Source: Thermocaproicibacter sp002397355 (lineage in GTDB: Bacteria; Bacillota; Clostridia; Oscillospirales; Acutalibacteraceae). Taken from it: 21,251 bases of DNA. Position 1 is the stretch's first letter; every line of letters starts with the position of its first letter. Positions 1-6,999 of the stretch are shown in pieces. The translations under genes and the position numbers were made by a program. Under the pieces are notes generated by a model that had not been told where the DNA came from, searched no databases, and worked only from the letters and a program-made list of their open reading frames with translations. The stretch covers positions 1 to 21,251 of the forward strand of contig DAISNS010000023.1 in the NCBI GenBank assembly GCA_036830905.1, in the 5' to 3' direction.

Positions 1-343
1 AGTGCGGATGTGCAGGACAGAAAAAGGACTGACGTGGAGAATCTCGTCGCTCCACGAATAAAAGAAAATCCGCCGAAGCGGGATAGCTATCGTACGATAC
101 CCGTCAACAATGAGTGCGTGGCCTTTTTGGACAGCCATCCGCATAATGAGTACTTGTATATCTTCCCGAATCCGGACAGCAGCCCGCAGAGCCCGAATTC
201 CCGGTCGCATAAGCATAAGCGATTTATGAGAGAGATGCACGCGAAGGACCTGAGCATTCCAATTTTAAGCCCTCATCTCGCGAGTGATGGGGCATAAAGA
301 TGTCGATGTGGACGCAAATATTCTATATCGCAATCGCAAGTAA
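1..343 (+). pseudogene. Decayed C-terminal part of a tyrosine recombinase (phage/ICE-type integrase)
   Basis: The reading frame is open from base 1 (the 5' part lies outside the window) and holds the typical pre-catalytic stretch of a site-specific tyrosine recombinase: KRDSYRTIPVN, then YIFPNP, then a PNS segment and LSPH. In intact integrases LSPH is followed by the LRHTF box and about 20 more residues before the GHKDV box. Here the frame stops at TAA 295-297 a few codons after LSPH. The downstream motif RVMGHKDVDVDANILYRNRK is read in a different frame (about 281-343). The active-site Arg/His box is therefore missing and the C-terminus is frameshifted, consistent with a small internal deletion. 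It cannot be a working recombinase. Base composition is visibly more AT-rich than in the genes to the right. It points toward the 3' end of tRNA-Leu, a favoured integration site for such elements. Confidence 0.8.
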
Positions 344-427
344 GCTGGGACCCCTTAGAAAGAGCTTAAAACTCGGTACAGGTGTCGTGCAAAAGTCGTA
401 CGGGAGAAAATTCAAGGTAAAATAGGC

Positions 428-476
428 AAAAAGAAAAGCCACACAGATTCCTGAAGAATTCAGCAACCATGCGGCT
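428..476 (-). terminator. Rho-independent terminator of tRNA-Leu
   Basis: Read on the minus strand, AGCCGCATGG pairs with CTGTGTGGCT (10 positions including G-U pairs; 467-476 with 437-446). The loop region contains an inner CTGAA-TTC-TTCAG hairpin. A T-rich tail (TTTTCTTTTT) follows on the minus strand at 428-437. It lies about 15 bases past the encoded CCA end of the tRNA. Confidence 0.7.
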
Positions 477-490
477 CCGTAAGATATTTT

Positions 491-581
491 TGGTGCGAGA
501 GAAGGGACTTGAACCCTTATGGACTTTTAGTCATCCACAAGAACCTGAATCTTGCGCGTCTGCCAATTTCGCCACTCTCGC
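491..581 (-). tRNA. tRNA-Leu (anticodon CAG)
   Basis: The minus strand reads GCGAGAG at the 5' end and CTCTCGC-A-CCA at the 3' end, giving a perfect 7-bp acceptor stem with an encoded CCA. The anticodon arm is CAAGA-TTCAGGT-TCTTG, so the anticodon is CAG (Leu, CUG codons). A T-arm with GGTTCAAGTCC and a long class II variable arm (TGGATGACTAAAAGTCCA) are present, as expected for tRNA-Leu. It stands alone, with its own promoter and terminator, and is the likely historical target of the integrase remnant to its left. Confidence 0.96.
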
Positions 582-595
582 AAACTGACTTAATT

Positions 596-624
596 AGTTT
601 ATCACACGGTGGGAGGCTTGTCAA
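596..624 (-). promoter_or_regulatory. Sigma-A promoter of tRNA-Leu
   Basis: Minus strand: TTGACA (619-624), 17-base spacer, TAAACT (596-601). The -10 box lies about 15 bases upstream of the first tRNA base, a suitable distance for a short leader. Confidence 0.75.
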
Positions 625-702
625 GAGTTGCAGTCGAAAAACGGTGGTGAAAAATGTTTTTCCGGCTAAACCGAAACGAATGGGCAAAATCATATGCGTG
701 CG

Positions 703-766
703 TGCGAAGCGATTCTCACCGAATCGTGGTAAGAATCTTTTCGCACCCATCTCGACGAAGATGGGT
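703..766 (-). other. Two adjacent hairpins directly after the pcp stop codon
   Basis: Immediately after the pcp TAA, the minus strand forms ACCCATCT-(6)-AGATGGGT (745-766). Next to it, and sharing one base, is a longer imperfect hairpin (703-745) in which TGCGAA pairs with TTCGCA and GATTCT pairs with AGAATC around a short ACC/GGT core. Neither has a clear T run on either strand, so this is not a textbook terminator. It may protect the 3' end or end transcription of the galU-pcp operon. The rest of 582-766 holds only the tRNA promoter. Confidence 0.45.
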
Positions 767-1414
767 TTATACCGAATCATGGGTATCGTGCCGTTCGGTC
801 AGGGCGGCAACAATCGATTCAAGCGCACAGCGCAGCGACTCCGTAATTGTTTGAACGGACATGCTTGGTGTGCCGGGGGGAAGACCGACCGTTTGCTCCG
901 GCAAAAACGGCACATGAATAAATCCGCCGCGCAGACCGGAGAATTCATTCTGAGCCATGAAAAGCAGTCGGTACATCACGTCGTTGCAGACATAGGTGCC
1001 GGCCGTATTGGAAACGGAAGCGGGAATTCCGTGTGCCCGGATGTTTTGAACCATCGCTTTTACCGGAAGCGTGGAGAAATAGGCGCTTTTTCCATGAGGG
1101 CAAATCGGCATGTCAGCGGGCTGAACGCCGTCGTTGTCCGGGATTGCCGAGTCCATCAGGTTGACGGCGATTCTTTCCACACTGATTTCGGCCCTGCCGC
1201 CCGCCTGCCCGACACAAAGGACGGCATCCGGGCGATATGACCGGATCGCATCCCGAAGGACCTCCCCATCCCGGACGAAAGCGACGGGGATCTGCAAGCG
1301 CACGATGTCGGCGCCGGCAATTTCACCGGGGAGACGTTTTACCGCTTCCCATGCCGGGTTGACCTTCGCACCCGCGAACGGGGAAAAACCGGTGACGAAA
1401 ATTTTCAACGACAT
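767..1414 (-). CDS. pcp: Pyroglutamyl-peptidase I
   Basis: This is a cytoplasmic cysteine peptidase (family C15) that removes N-terminal pyroglutamate from peptides. At 215 residues it has the family's usual length. The N-terminus has the family signature VTGFSPFAG...VNPAWEA. The catalytic triad is visible as Glu80 (in AEISVERIA), Cys143 (in SNTAGTYVCN) and His167 (in GGFIHVPFLP). The ATG at 1412-1414 lies only two bases after the GGGAGG ribosome binding site. The in-frame TTG two codons later (1406-1408; product begins MKIFVTGF) has an 8-base spacing and may be the true start. The gene follows galU by 47 bases in the same direction with no obvious promoter between them, so it is probably the last gene of the RING-galU-pcp transcript. 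Assignment is firm; only the start is uncertain. Confidence 0.96.
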   Translation of the reverse strand: MSLKIFVTGFSPFAGAKVNPAWEAVKRLPGEIAGADIVRLQIPVAFVRDGEVLRDAIRSYRPDAVLCVGQAGGRAEISVERIAVNLMDSAIPDNDGVQPADMPICPHGKSAYFSTLPVKAMVQNIRAHGIPASVSNTAGTYVCNDVMYRLLFMAQNEFSGLRGGFIHVPFLPEQTVGLPPGTPSMSVQTITESLRCALESIVAALTERHDTHDSV

Positions 1415-1461
1415 CGCCTCCCTATGGTGGTCGGTGGATAAAAAGGGAAAACGGGGATTCT

Positions 1462-2337
1462 TTACAGGGTTTTGCAGAGTTCTTTCAGATATGTGCGGAA
1501 ATCCCTGCCGATTTCCGGATGCTGAAGCGCTACTTCCACCTGCGCTTTCATGATCCCGAGCTTGTTGCCGATATCGTACCGCTTTCCGGTAAAATTCACG
1601 GCTACCATTCCGTCGCGGCGTGCCAGCGTGCGCATGGCGTCGGTCAATTGGATTTCTCCGCCGGCCCCGGGCTCCGTGTGCTCCAGAATGTCGAAGATAT
1701 CCGGCGGCAGAACGCAGCGGCCCAAAATGGAGTAAAGCGACATGATCTTGTCCGGCGTCGGTTTTTCCACCATGTCGGTACAGCGGAAAAGATTGTCGTG
1801 CAGCGGTTCCACCTTCAGGGAACTGTACCTTGTGATGGCTTCTTTCGAGACCTTGTTTACCCCCACCACGCCGATGCCGTATTCTTCATAGGCGCGGATT
1901 AGCTGACCGCACGCCGGGTCCTCGCCGATGATGACGTCGTCGCCGTATAAGACGGCGAACGGTTCATTTCCCACAAACGAGCGCGCACAGCCGACGGCAT
2001 GTCCCAGGCCGCGGGTTTCCTTTTGGCGCACGAAGTAAATATTTGCCTTATGGGCAATGCCGATGATCTCGTTCAGGATTTTCTGCTTTTCAGGACCGCT
2101 GTTCTTCAGCCGTTCCTCCAATTCCGGCACGCGGTCGAAATGATCCTCGATCAGGCCTTTGCCGCGATTGGTAATGATCAGGATATCGGTGATGCCGGAT
2201 CTGACGGCCTCTTCCACGATATACTGGATGGCGGGTTTGTCCACGATGGGGAGCATTTCTTTCGGCATGGATTTTGTCGCCGGCAGTACCCGGGTTCCAA
2301 GGCCTGCAGCCGGGATTACGGCTTTTGTAATTTTCAT
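1462..2337 (-). CDS. galU: UTP--glucose-1-phosphate uridylyltransferase
   Basis: Makes UDP-glucose from UTP and glucose 1-phosphate in the cytoplasm, supplying glycolipid, polysaccharide and galactose pathways. The N-terminus carries the nucleotidyltransferase signature AAGLGTRVLPATKSMPKEML, followed by VDKPAIQYIVEEA, the substrate-site segments GLGHAV and FAVLYGDDV, and later VEKP and GEIQLTDA. Length is 291 residues from the ATG at 2335-2337, normal for the family. That ATG has AGGAG about 10 bases upstream. The frame is open further upstream to an ATG at 2391, but those residues do not match the family and would overlap the preceding gene, so I reject that start. It lies 40 bases downstream of the RING/DUF2628 gene and upstream of pcp; operon membership is inferred from spacing. 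Confidence 0.97.
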   Translation of the reverse strand: MKITKAVIPAAGLGTRVLPATKSMPKEMLPIVDKPAIQYIVEEAVRSGITDILIITNRGKGLIEDHFDRVPELEERLKNSGPEKQKILNEIIGIAHKANIYFVRQKETRGLGHAVGCARSFVGNEPFAVLYGDDVIIGEDPACGQLIRAYEEYGIGVVGVNKVSKEAITRYSSLKVEPLHDNLFRCTDMVEKPTPDKIMSLYSILGRCVLPPDIFDILEHTEPGAGGEIQLTDAMRTLARRDGMVAVNFTGKRYDIGNKLGIMKAQVEVALQHPEIGRDFRTYLKELCKTL

Positions 2338-2377
2338 CTCAGTGCAACTCCTGTTTTCTGTTAGAATATCATTCCGG

Positions 2378-3430
2378 TTACAGCAAGGCAAGAAAATATA
2401 TCACCATCAGGCAGCAGGTAAACAGCGCCGCGGCGGAAGTGTTTACGCCGCCTTCCTGTTGCAGGCGGGCGGCGAACTCCGCCGGCTCGGACGCCTCGCT
2501 GTGAATTTGGCGGATGCGGGAAATGGAGTTCCTCATGTAAACCCGGTTCCCAATGGCGCCGCAGACGATCATGAGGATGATCGACCCGATCAGGTATAAT
2601 CCGGGAACCGCCGCAAGAAACCGCTGACCGGCGGGCAAAGCGATGATTTGGCGGGCCAGTTCGTCCCGCTGTGTGTTCGTTATGGTATAGCCGTAAATGC
2701 CGCTTGTGACGCCGGCAAGGGAATAAAGCTTTTCATAAAGAGGCAAAACGGCGTATTTCATAAGAAGCAGGTAAGTGAAAAACATGGCCCCTTGAACGGC
2801 CGCGATGATTGCTCCGATTCTATAGAGCTTCCGAAAAAGCATCCAGATGCCCTGAAAGAAAAAGGCGGAGAAATTGAAACGGCTTTTCCCAAAACGGCCG
2901 ATGTTGGAAAAGACGGGAACATAGTACTGGGTGTTTTCCTGAACGAATTTTGCAATGTCCCCCGCCGGGACTCCGTCCACCGATTCGGCGGGATTCACGC
3001 CGCCCAGGGGGTCGACCAGAAAAAAGAACGGTTGCCCCTGATAGCCGAAATTCGGCGGAACATTCCCGCCCTGCGGCGGAATATCGGCGCCGTTTTGCCT
3101 GTTCCAGGGATTCTGGCTCTGAGAAGGAAACGGGTTATTGCGCGGCTGTTGTTCGCTTTCGGAAAGCGGCATGCCGCAGTGGACGCAGTAGAGCGCGCTT
3201 TTCAAATTTTTGGCTCCGCAGCGCGGGCAGCGCTGGGTTTCCTCTTCGATTTCCGGCTGCGGCGGTTTCCAGGCGTACGGCGTGCCATGGCGATCCTCGT
3301 AAATACATTTGCCCGCGTGTGCATAGCATTCCCTGTGATAAGGGGCTCCACACTGTGGGCAGACGACTATATCGTCATCTGCGGTGAATGCTTTGCCGCA
3401 GATGGGGCATTTCATTCCCACATAATTCAT
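2378..3430 (-). CDS. RING-finger / zinc-ribbon DUF2628 membrane protein
   Basis: A 350-residue protein of unknown role. The N-terminus is a prokaryotic RING-like zinc domain: CPIC, CPQC, then PYHRECYAHAGKC. A second zinc ribbon follows (CPRC...CVHC), then a Pro/Gln/Asn-rich linker of about 60 residues. The C-terminal half is DUF2628-like: the FFFQGIWMLFRKLYR signature, then hydrophobic segments near IGAIIAAVQGAMFFTYLLL and LYLIGSIILMIVCGAIGN, and a hydrophobic C-terminus ending LMVIYFLALL. The arrangement suggests a cytoplasmic zinc head tethered to the membrane. Start: an ATG at 3437-3439 abuts the GGAAGG ribosome binding site with no spacing, whereas the ATG at 3428-3430 is 9 bases away, so I chose the latter. 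It has its own promoter (3507-3535) and a dyad in its leader. Architecture is clear; function is not known. Confidence 0.9.
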   Translation of the reverse strand: MNYVGMKCPICGKAFTADDDIVVCPQCGAPYHRECYAHAGKCIYEDRHGTPYAWKPPQPEIEEETQRCPRCGAKNLKSALYCVHCGMPLSESEQQPRNNPFPSQSQNPWNRQNGADIPPQGGNVPPNFGYQGQPFFFLVDPLGGVNPAESVDGVPAGDIAKFVQENTQYYVPVFSNIGRFGKSRFNFSAFFFQGIWMLFRKLYRIGAIIAAVQGAMFFTYLLLMKYAVLPLYEKLYSLAGVTSGIYGYTITNTQRDELARQIIALPAGQRFLAAVPGLYLIGSIILMIVCGAIGNRVYMRNSISRIRQIHSEASEPAEFAARLQQEGGVNTSAAALFTCCLMVIYFLALL

Positions 3431-3447
3431 GGTGCTCATCCTTCCGG

Positions 3448-3471
3448 TTCAAAATCGATTTCGATTTTGAA
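3448..3471. promoter_or_regulatory. 11-bp perfect inverted repeat in the leader of the RING/DUF2628 gene
   Basis: TTCAAAATCGA and TCGATTTTGAA flank a 2-base centre. The dyad lies about 30-50 bases downstream of the predicted transcription start and directly before the ribosome binding site of the minus-strand gene. Its symmetry and tight centre fit a dimeric repressor operator. As RNA it could also fold into a hairpin next to the ribosome binding site. No regulator gene is adjacent. Confidence 0.6.
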
Positions 3472-3506
3472 TTCCATGTATCAATCAAATATAAATCTAT
3501 TCTATT

Positions 3507-3535
3507 ATTGTAGCGGGAATCCCAAAAAAGTTCAA
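3507..3535 (-). promoter_or_regulatory. Sigma-A promoter of the RING-galU-pcp operon
   Basis: Minus strand: TTGAAC (3530-3535), 17-base spacer, TACAAT (3507-3512). It is divergent from the prfB promoter about 70 bases away. Confidence 0.75.
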
Positions 3536-3607
3536 CGTTTTCCGGCCGAAGTTTTCATTCCATTCATAATTTCGGGCGATCCCGCGCACCGCAAAACGGA
3601 AATATTT

Positions 3608-3636
3608 TTGACTTTCCCGCCGGAATATCATATAAT
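3608..3636 (+). promoter_or_regulatory. Sigma-A promoter of prfB
   Basis: TTGACT (3608-3613), 17-base spacer, TATAAT (3631-3636), followed by a short leader and AAAGGATG before the prfB ATG at 3672. Confidence 0.8.
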
Positions 3637-3671
3637 AAACCATCATAGGACAGAACTTAAAGGATGATAAT

Positions 3672-4790
3672 ATGCTGCAATTCGAAGAGCTGAAGCAGTC
3701 GCTTCAGAATATGGAACCGGCCCTTCGGGATCTGGCGGACGCTTTGGGGTTGGATGCAATGCGCAAGGAAATCCTCGAGCTGGACCAAAAGGCCACCGCC
3801 CCGGATTTCTGGAACGATATGGAGAAATCACAGAAGATTCTGCAGCGCTCCAGTTCCCTGAAAAACAAGATCGAAAAGTACGAAAAGCTGAAAAGCGCGT
3901 ACGATGACCTGATGGCGCTGATAGAGTTGGCGGACGAAGAGGGGGATCTCTCCCTTCTGCCGCAGGCGCAGGCGGAGTTGGGGAACTTCCGGCACGAGCT
4001 GGAGTCGCAGCGGCTGACGACGCTGCTCACGGGCGAATACGACGCGAAGAACGCCATCCTGACATTCCACGCGGGGGCCGGAGGAACGGAAGCCCAGGAC
4101 TGGGCGATGATGCTGTACCGGATGTACTGCCGCTGGGGCGAGCGCCACGACTTCCATGTCAAGACGCTCGATTACCTGGAGGGCGAAGAGGCCGGCATCA
4201 AGAGCGCGAGCATCCTGCTGGAAGGCGAGAATGCCTACGGCTTCATGAAGAGCGAGACCGGCGTGCACCGTTTGGTGCGCATCTCTCCGTTCGACGCTTC
4301 CGGACGGCGGCATACTTCCTTTGTCTCTCTGGAGGTCATGCCGGAGATCGACGATACCATACAGGTGGACATCAAGCCGGAGGACATCAAAATGGATGTT
4401 TTCCGTTCCAGCGGGGCCGGCGGCCAGAAAGTCAACAAAACCTCTTCGGCGGTGCGGCTGACGCATATTCCCACAGGCATCGTGGTTTCCTGCCAAGTGG
4501 AGCGCAGCCAGTACCAGAACCGCGACGTGGCCATGCGTATGCTGAAGTCGAAGCTGATGGAAATCAAGGAGCGCGAGCACCTCGAGCGCATCGAGGATAT
4601 TAAGGGCGTTCAAAAGGAAATCGCGTGGGGCAGCCAGATCCGCTCCTATGTCTTTATGCCGTACACACTGGTAAAAGACCATCGCACCGGGTACGAAATG
4701 ACCAATATCGACGCGGTGATGGACGGCGACCTCGACGGTTTCATCAATGCCTACCTCAAATATCTGCACCAGGAAGACGCGAAAAAATAA
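3672..4790 (+). CDS. prfB: Peptide chain release factor 2 (RF2), single uninterrupted frame
   Basis: RF2 enters the ribosomal A site at UGA and UAA codons and triggers release of the finished peptide. The 372-residue product has the N-terminal helical domain, the stop-codon recognition tripeptide SPF at 205-207 (RISPFDASGRRHTSF) and the catalytic GGQ at 250-252 (SSGAGGQKVNKT). SPF identifies RF2 rather than RF1. The start has AAAGGATG just upstream and a consensus promoter 35 bases away. In many bacteria prfB has an in-frame UGA near codon 25 with a +1 programmed frameshift. Here the corresponding segment (LADALGLDAM, codons 21-30) is continuous, so autoregulation by frameshifting is absent. 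The gene is monocistronic and ends at a strong hairpin shared with the convergent dnaC-like gene. Confidence 0.97.
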   Translation: MLQFEELKQSLQNMEPALRDLADALGLDAMRKEILELDQKATAPDFWNDMEKSQKILQRSSSLKNKIEKYEKLKSAYDDLMALIELADEEGDLSLLPQAQAELGNFRHELESQRLTTLLTGEYDAKNAILTFHAGAGGTEAQDWAMMLYRMYCRWGERHDFHVKTLDYLEGEEAGIKSASILLEGENAYGFMKSETGVHRLVRISPFDASGRRHTSFVSLEVMPEIDDTIQVDIKPEDIKMDVFRSSGAGGQKVNKTSSAVRLTHIPTGIVVSCQVERSQYQNRDVAMRMLKSKLMEIKEREHLERIEDIKGVQKEIAWGSQIRSYVFMPYTLVKDHRTGYEMTNIDAVMDGDLDGFINAYLKYLHQEDAKK

Positions 4791-4817
4791 AGGGTGGGGA
4801 AAAAACCGCCCGCGCAG

Positions 4818-4860
4818 AGGACGCCGGAACTTCCCGTTCAGGGGGTCCGGCGTCCTTTTA
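4818..4860 (+). terminator. Rho-independent terminator after prfB, possibly bidirectional
   Basis: An 11-bp perfect stem AGGACGCCGGA (4818-4828) / TCCGGCGTCCT (4846-4856) is followed by TTTTA on the plus strand. On the minus strand the same hairpin follows the dnaC-like stop, with a T run (GGCGGTTTTTT) only about 15 bases further on, so termination in that direction is less certain. Confidence 0.85.
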
Positions 4861-5835
4861 CCCTTTTTCCAGGCGCCTGCGCTGCCGGACGTCATTTCCG
4901 ACAAACACAATGCGCCGGTAGCTTCCGATGATGCGGGAAGCGAAGCGCTCGGAGTAGAAGCTTATCAGTTCCCGCGTGGAGAGGTTTGTGCTGATGATGG
5001 TCGGTTTCCGGAGCAGCAGGCGCGCGTTTACCAGGTCGTAGATCGCCGCGCAGGAAAACGAACTGTGGAATTCCGTGCCAAGGTCGTCGAGGATCAGCAG
5101 GTCGCACCCATGCAGCGCCTCCATAGCGAAGCCGCCCGATTCATGCCCGAAATGCTCCTTTTCCAGCTTTGAGACGAGGTCGCCGGCCGAGGAATAAACG
5201 ACGCCGTTTCCCTTTTGGATCGCCTCGTTGGCGATCGCAAGCGAAAGATGCGTTTTTCCGAGCCCCGTTCCGCCGGTCAGGATCAGGCTCGGGGAATCCG
5301 GGCCGAAGTGCCGTGCGTAGGAAGCGCAGTAGCGCAGGGTGTTCGCCATGATGGATCGGTCGGCCGGCCGTCCTTCCTGCGGGGCGTCGGAATAATAATT
5401 CAGCGAGAAGCTCTCGAAGGTGGAGAGCGACAGAGGGGTCAGCTCGTTGAGCCTGCGGTAGGATTCCGCCCGCAGCAGGTCCCGGCGGCAGCTGCACATC
5501 CTGCCGTCTATGTAGCCGGTGTCGCGGCATTTTGGGCAGGCGTAGCGCGGCTCCAGGCTGCCCTCGCCGGATTCCGCGAGAATCTTGTCGTATTCGGCCT
5601 GAAGGGCGCGGTTCGTTTCCCTCAGTTTGCGGAGCTGCTCCGCGGTGTTCCCGCCGCGCATGACGGCCCGCGCCGCGTTAAGCGCCGTGGAGGCCAGCGC
5701 GCGTTCGATCTTTTCCGCACGGGGATATTTCAGGTGGAAGGCGGCTTTGCGCCGTTCCGCGTCGGTTTCCGCTTCCCTGCGGCGTTCCCGGAGGATGCGG
5801 TCGACGGCCTCGCGTATTTCCCTCGAGTATCCCAA
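4858..5835 (-). CDS. DnaC/DnaI-type helicase-loading ATPase
   Basis: An AAA+ ATPase of the family that loads the replicative helicase onto DNA. A coiled, charged N-terminus (residues ~1-95) is followed by a four-cysteine zinc site (CPKC...CSC, residues ~100-116), as in DnaI-like proteins. The ATPase domain then has Walker A (GGTGLGKTHL, ~188-197), Walker B (LLILDDLGTE) and an arginine-containing C-terminal part (ERFASRIIGSYRR). Start: a GTG at 5842-5844 sits inside the AAAGGAG ribosome binding site itself. The TTG at 5833-5835 is 8 bases downstream of that site and is the better start, giving 325 residues. It begins 5 bases after the stop of the DnaD-like gene, so the two are almost certainly co-translated. 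Clostridial genomes often label it dnaC. Confidence 0.93.
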   Translation of the reverse strand: MGYSREIREAVDRILRERRREAETDAERRKAAFHLKYPRAEKIERALASTALNAARAVMRGGNTAEQLRKLRETNRALQAEYDKILAESGEGSLEPRYACPKCRDTGYIDGRMCSCRRDLLRAESYRRLNELTPLSLSTFESFSLNYYSDAPQEGRPADRSIMANTLRYCASYARHFGPDSPSLILTGGTGLGKTHLSLAIANEAIQKGNGVVYSSAGDLVSKLEKEHFGHESGGFAMEALHGCDLLILDDLGTEFHSSFSCAAIYDLVNARLLLRKPTIISTNLSTRELISFYSERFASRIIGSYRRIVFVGNDVRQRRRLEKG

Positions 5836-5840
5836 TGAAG

Positions 5841-6863
5841 TCACTCCTTTGTATCGTTTATGCTGGTGCGCTCGTACTCGTCAATATCAAAGGTGAGTTT
5901 CTTTTCTTTTTCCGCTTTCGCATCGGCGATTTTTGCAGACCTGTGCGCGACGCGCTCCGCGTCCTCATCGGCGGCCTGTTTGGGCGTGGAAATTCCGTTC
6001 TTGTGCCACCGTTCCAGAATGCGGTTCATGTAGGTCGTCTGATATTTTCCGGCGCCGTCGATCGTGCGGTCGTACGCTTCGCGGATCATCGGCATGCTGA
6101 ACTTCCAGTCGTTCACCCAGACGGGCGCAAACTCCTCTTCCCGGCGCGAGGGGGTGCGGTGCGCGATGCCGATCGCGTTTTCCACCGTCCGCCAGGCCTT
6201 CTGGTTTTCCGTCAGCAGGCGAAGGTGCTCCTCGGCTTTCTCATGCGTGTCCACGCCGTTGTCCGCCCAGTTGAGCGCCGCTTTTTCTATGTACCGCATA
6301 TTGGGCTTGCCGATGCTTGCCGCGTACTGCATCAGCATGACGATCACGTCGGAAGGGAGGCCGTAGTTGTCGTGGATCAGGAGCAGGGTGGCGGCGTCTC
6401 CGCCCGAGAGCAGCCGCCCGAGGATCTGCTGCGCTGACTGCATCAGGCATTCGATTTCCTTCGACTCCGCGATCCGTTTGGCGACAAATTCGCTGTCCGG
6501 CTTCTGCGGGCGGGAAAGAAGGCGGCGCTCCGGCTGCTGCTCGGGCTGCGCCTCCGCCGGTCGGAAGGGGGAGGCGGCTTTCGCGCCGTTCTCCGGTTCC
6601 GCGCAGGCGGGGGAAAGCGCGCCCCCTTTTTCGGAAATCAGCCCGTTTTCGCGCCAGTAAGTCATGGCGTCGCCAACGTCGGCCCGGTCGATGCCGAGAG
6701 CGTCGGCGATATCCTGCGTTTCAAACGGTTCCCCCGCGTGGCGCAGAACCCACAGCAACACCTTCAACTGTACGGAACCGGCCAGTTTCAGATCGTTATC
6801 GACGACGGAGCATGGAACCGCAAAAACGGAGTTCCATGCTCCGAGATTCATGATATAACTCAT
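5841..6863 (-). CDS. DnaD-domain replication initiation protein
   Basis: A 340-residue protein of the DnaD/DnaB family that helps remodel origin DNA and recruit the helicase loader. The N-terminal ~85 residues look like a winged helix (LKVLLWVLRHAGEPFETQDIADALGI...DAMTYWRENGLI). A Pro/Glu-rich linker follows, then two tandem DnaD-like helical repeats. The first ends YIEKAALNWADNGVDTHEKA; the second ends YMNRILERWHKNGISTPKQA, the same pattern, which is diagnostic of the family. The C-terminus is a charged Lys/Glu tail. The ATG at 6861-6863 has GGAAAGG 10 bases upstream and an extended -10 promoter at 6895-6903. The DnaC-like gene follows directly, so this pair forms a helicase-loading operon. 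Whether a dnaB-type helicase is near cannot be seen here. Confidence 0.92.
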   Translation of the reverse strand: MSYIMNLGAWNSVFAVPCSVVDNDLKLAGSVQLKVLLWVLRHAGEPFETQDIADALGIDRADVGDAMTYWRENGLISEKGGALSPACAEPENGAKAASPFRPAEAQPEQQPERRLLSRPQKPDSEFVAKRIAESKEIECLMQSAQQILGRLLSGGDAATLLLIHDNYGLPSDVIVMLMQYAASIGKPNMRYIEKAALNWADNGVDTHEKAEEHLRLLTENQKAWRTVENAIGIAHRTPSRREEEFAPVWVNDWKFSMPMIREAYDRTIDGAGKYQTTYMNRILERWHKNGISTPKQAADEDAERVAHRSAKIADAKAEKEKKLTFDIDEYERTSINDTKE

Positions 6864-6894
6864 GGGTAATCAGCCTTTCCTGTGTCCGCGAATC

Positions 6895-6903
6895 ATTATA
6901 CCA
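6895..6903 (-). promoter_or_regulatory. Extended -10 promoter of the dnaD-dnaC-like operon
   Basis: Minus strand TGGTATAAT (TGn plus a perfect TATAAT at 6895-6900). At 17 bases upstream there is only TTTCCG, so recognition probably depends on the extended -10. Confidence 0.65.
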
Positions 6904-6963
6904 TACCTGCAACTGCCGGAAAGAGGGAAATGTAAAAATACAGGGTAAATTTGAAAAACCGTC

Positions 6964-6993
6964 TTGACAAATCGATTCTGTCTGCTTTATAAT
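6964..6993 (+). promoter_or_regulatory. Sigma-A promoter of tRNA-Gly
   Basis: TTGACA (6964-6969), 18-base spacer, TATAAT (6988-6993). The tRNA starts 51 bases after the -10 box. A second TATAAT sits closer, at 7031-7036, without a well-spaced -35 box. Confidence 0.75.
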
Positions 6994-6999
6994 AATTTG

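Noticed and set aside
517..780. Minus-strand open frame overlapping tRNA-Leu
   Set aside because: It reads through the whole tRNA gene and its promoter and resembles no family; it is a known kind of artefact over tRNA-Leu genes.
2338..2391. 18-residue N-terminal extension of galU
   Set aside because: The added residues are not family-like and overlap the end of the upstream gene; the internal ATG has AGGAG and starts at the conserved segment.
3440..3671. Riboswitch or T-box leader between the RING gene and prfB
   Set aside because: The space is filled by two divergent promoters and a short dyad; no specifier loop, antiterminator or known aptamer pattern is visible.
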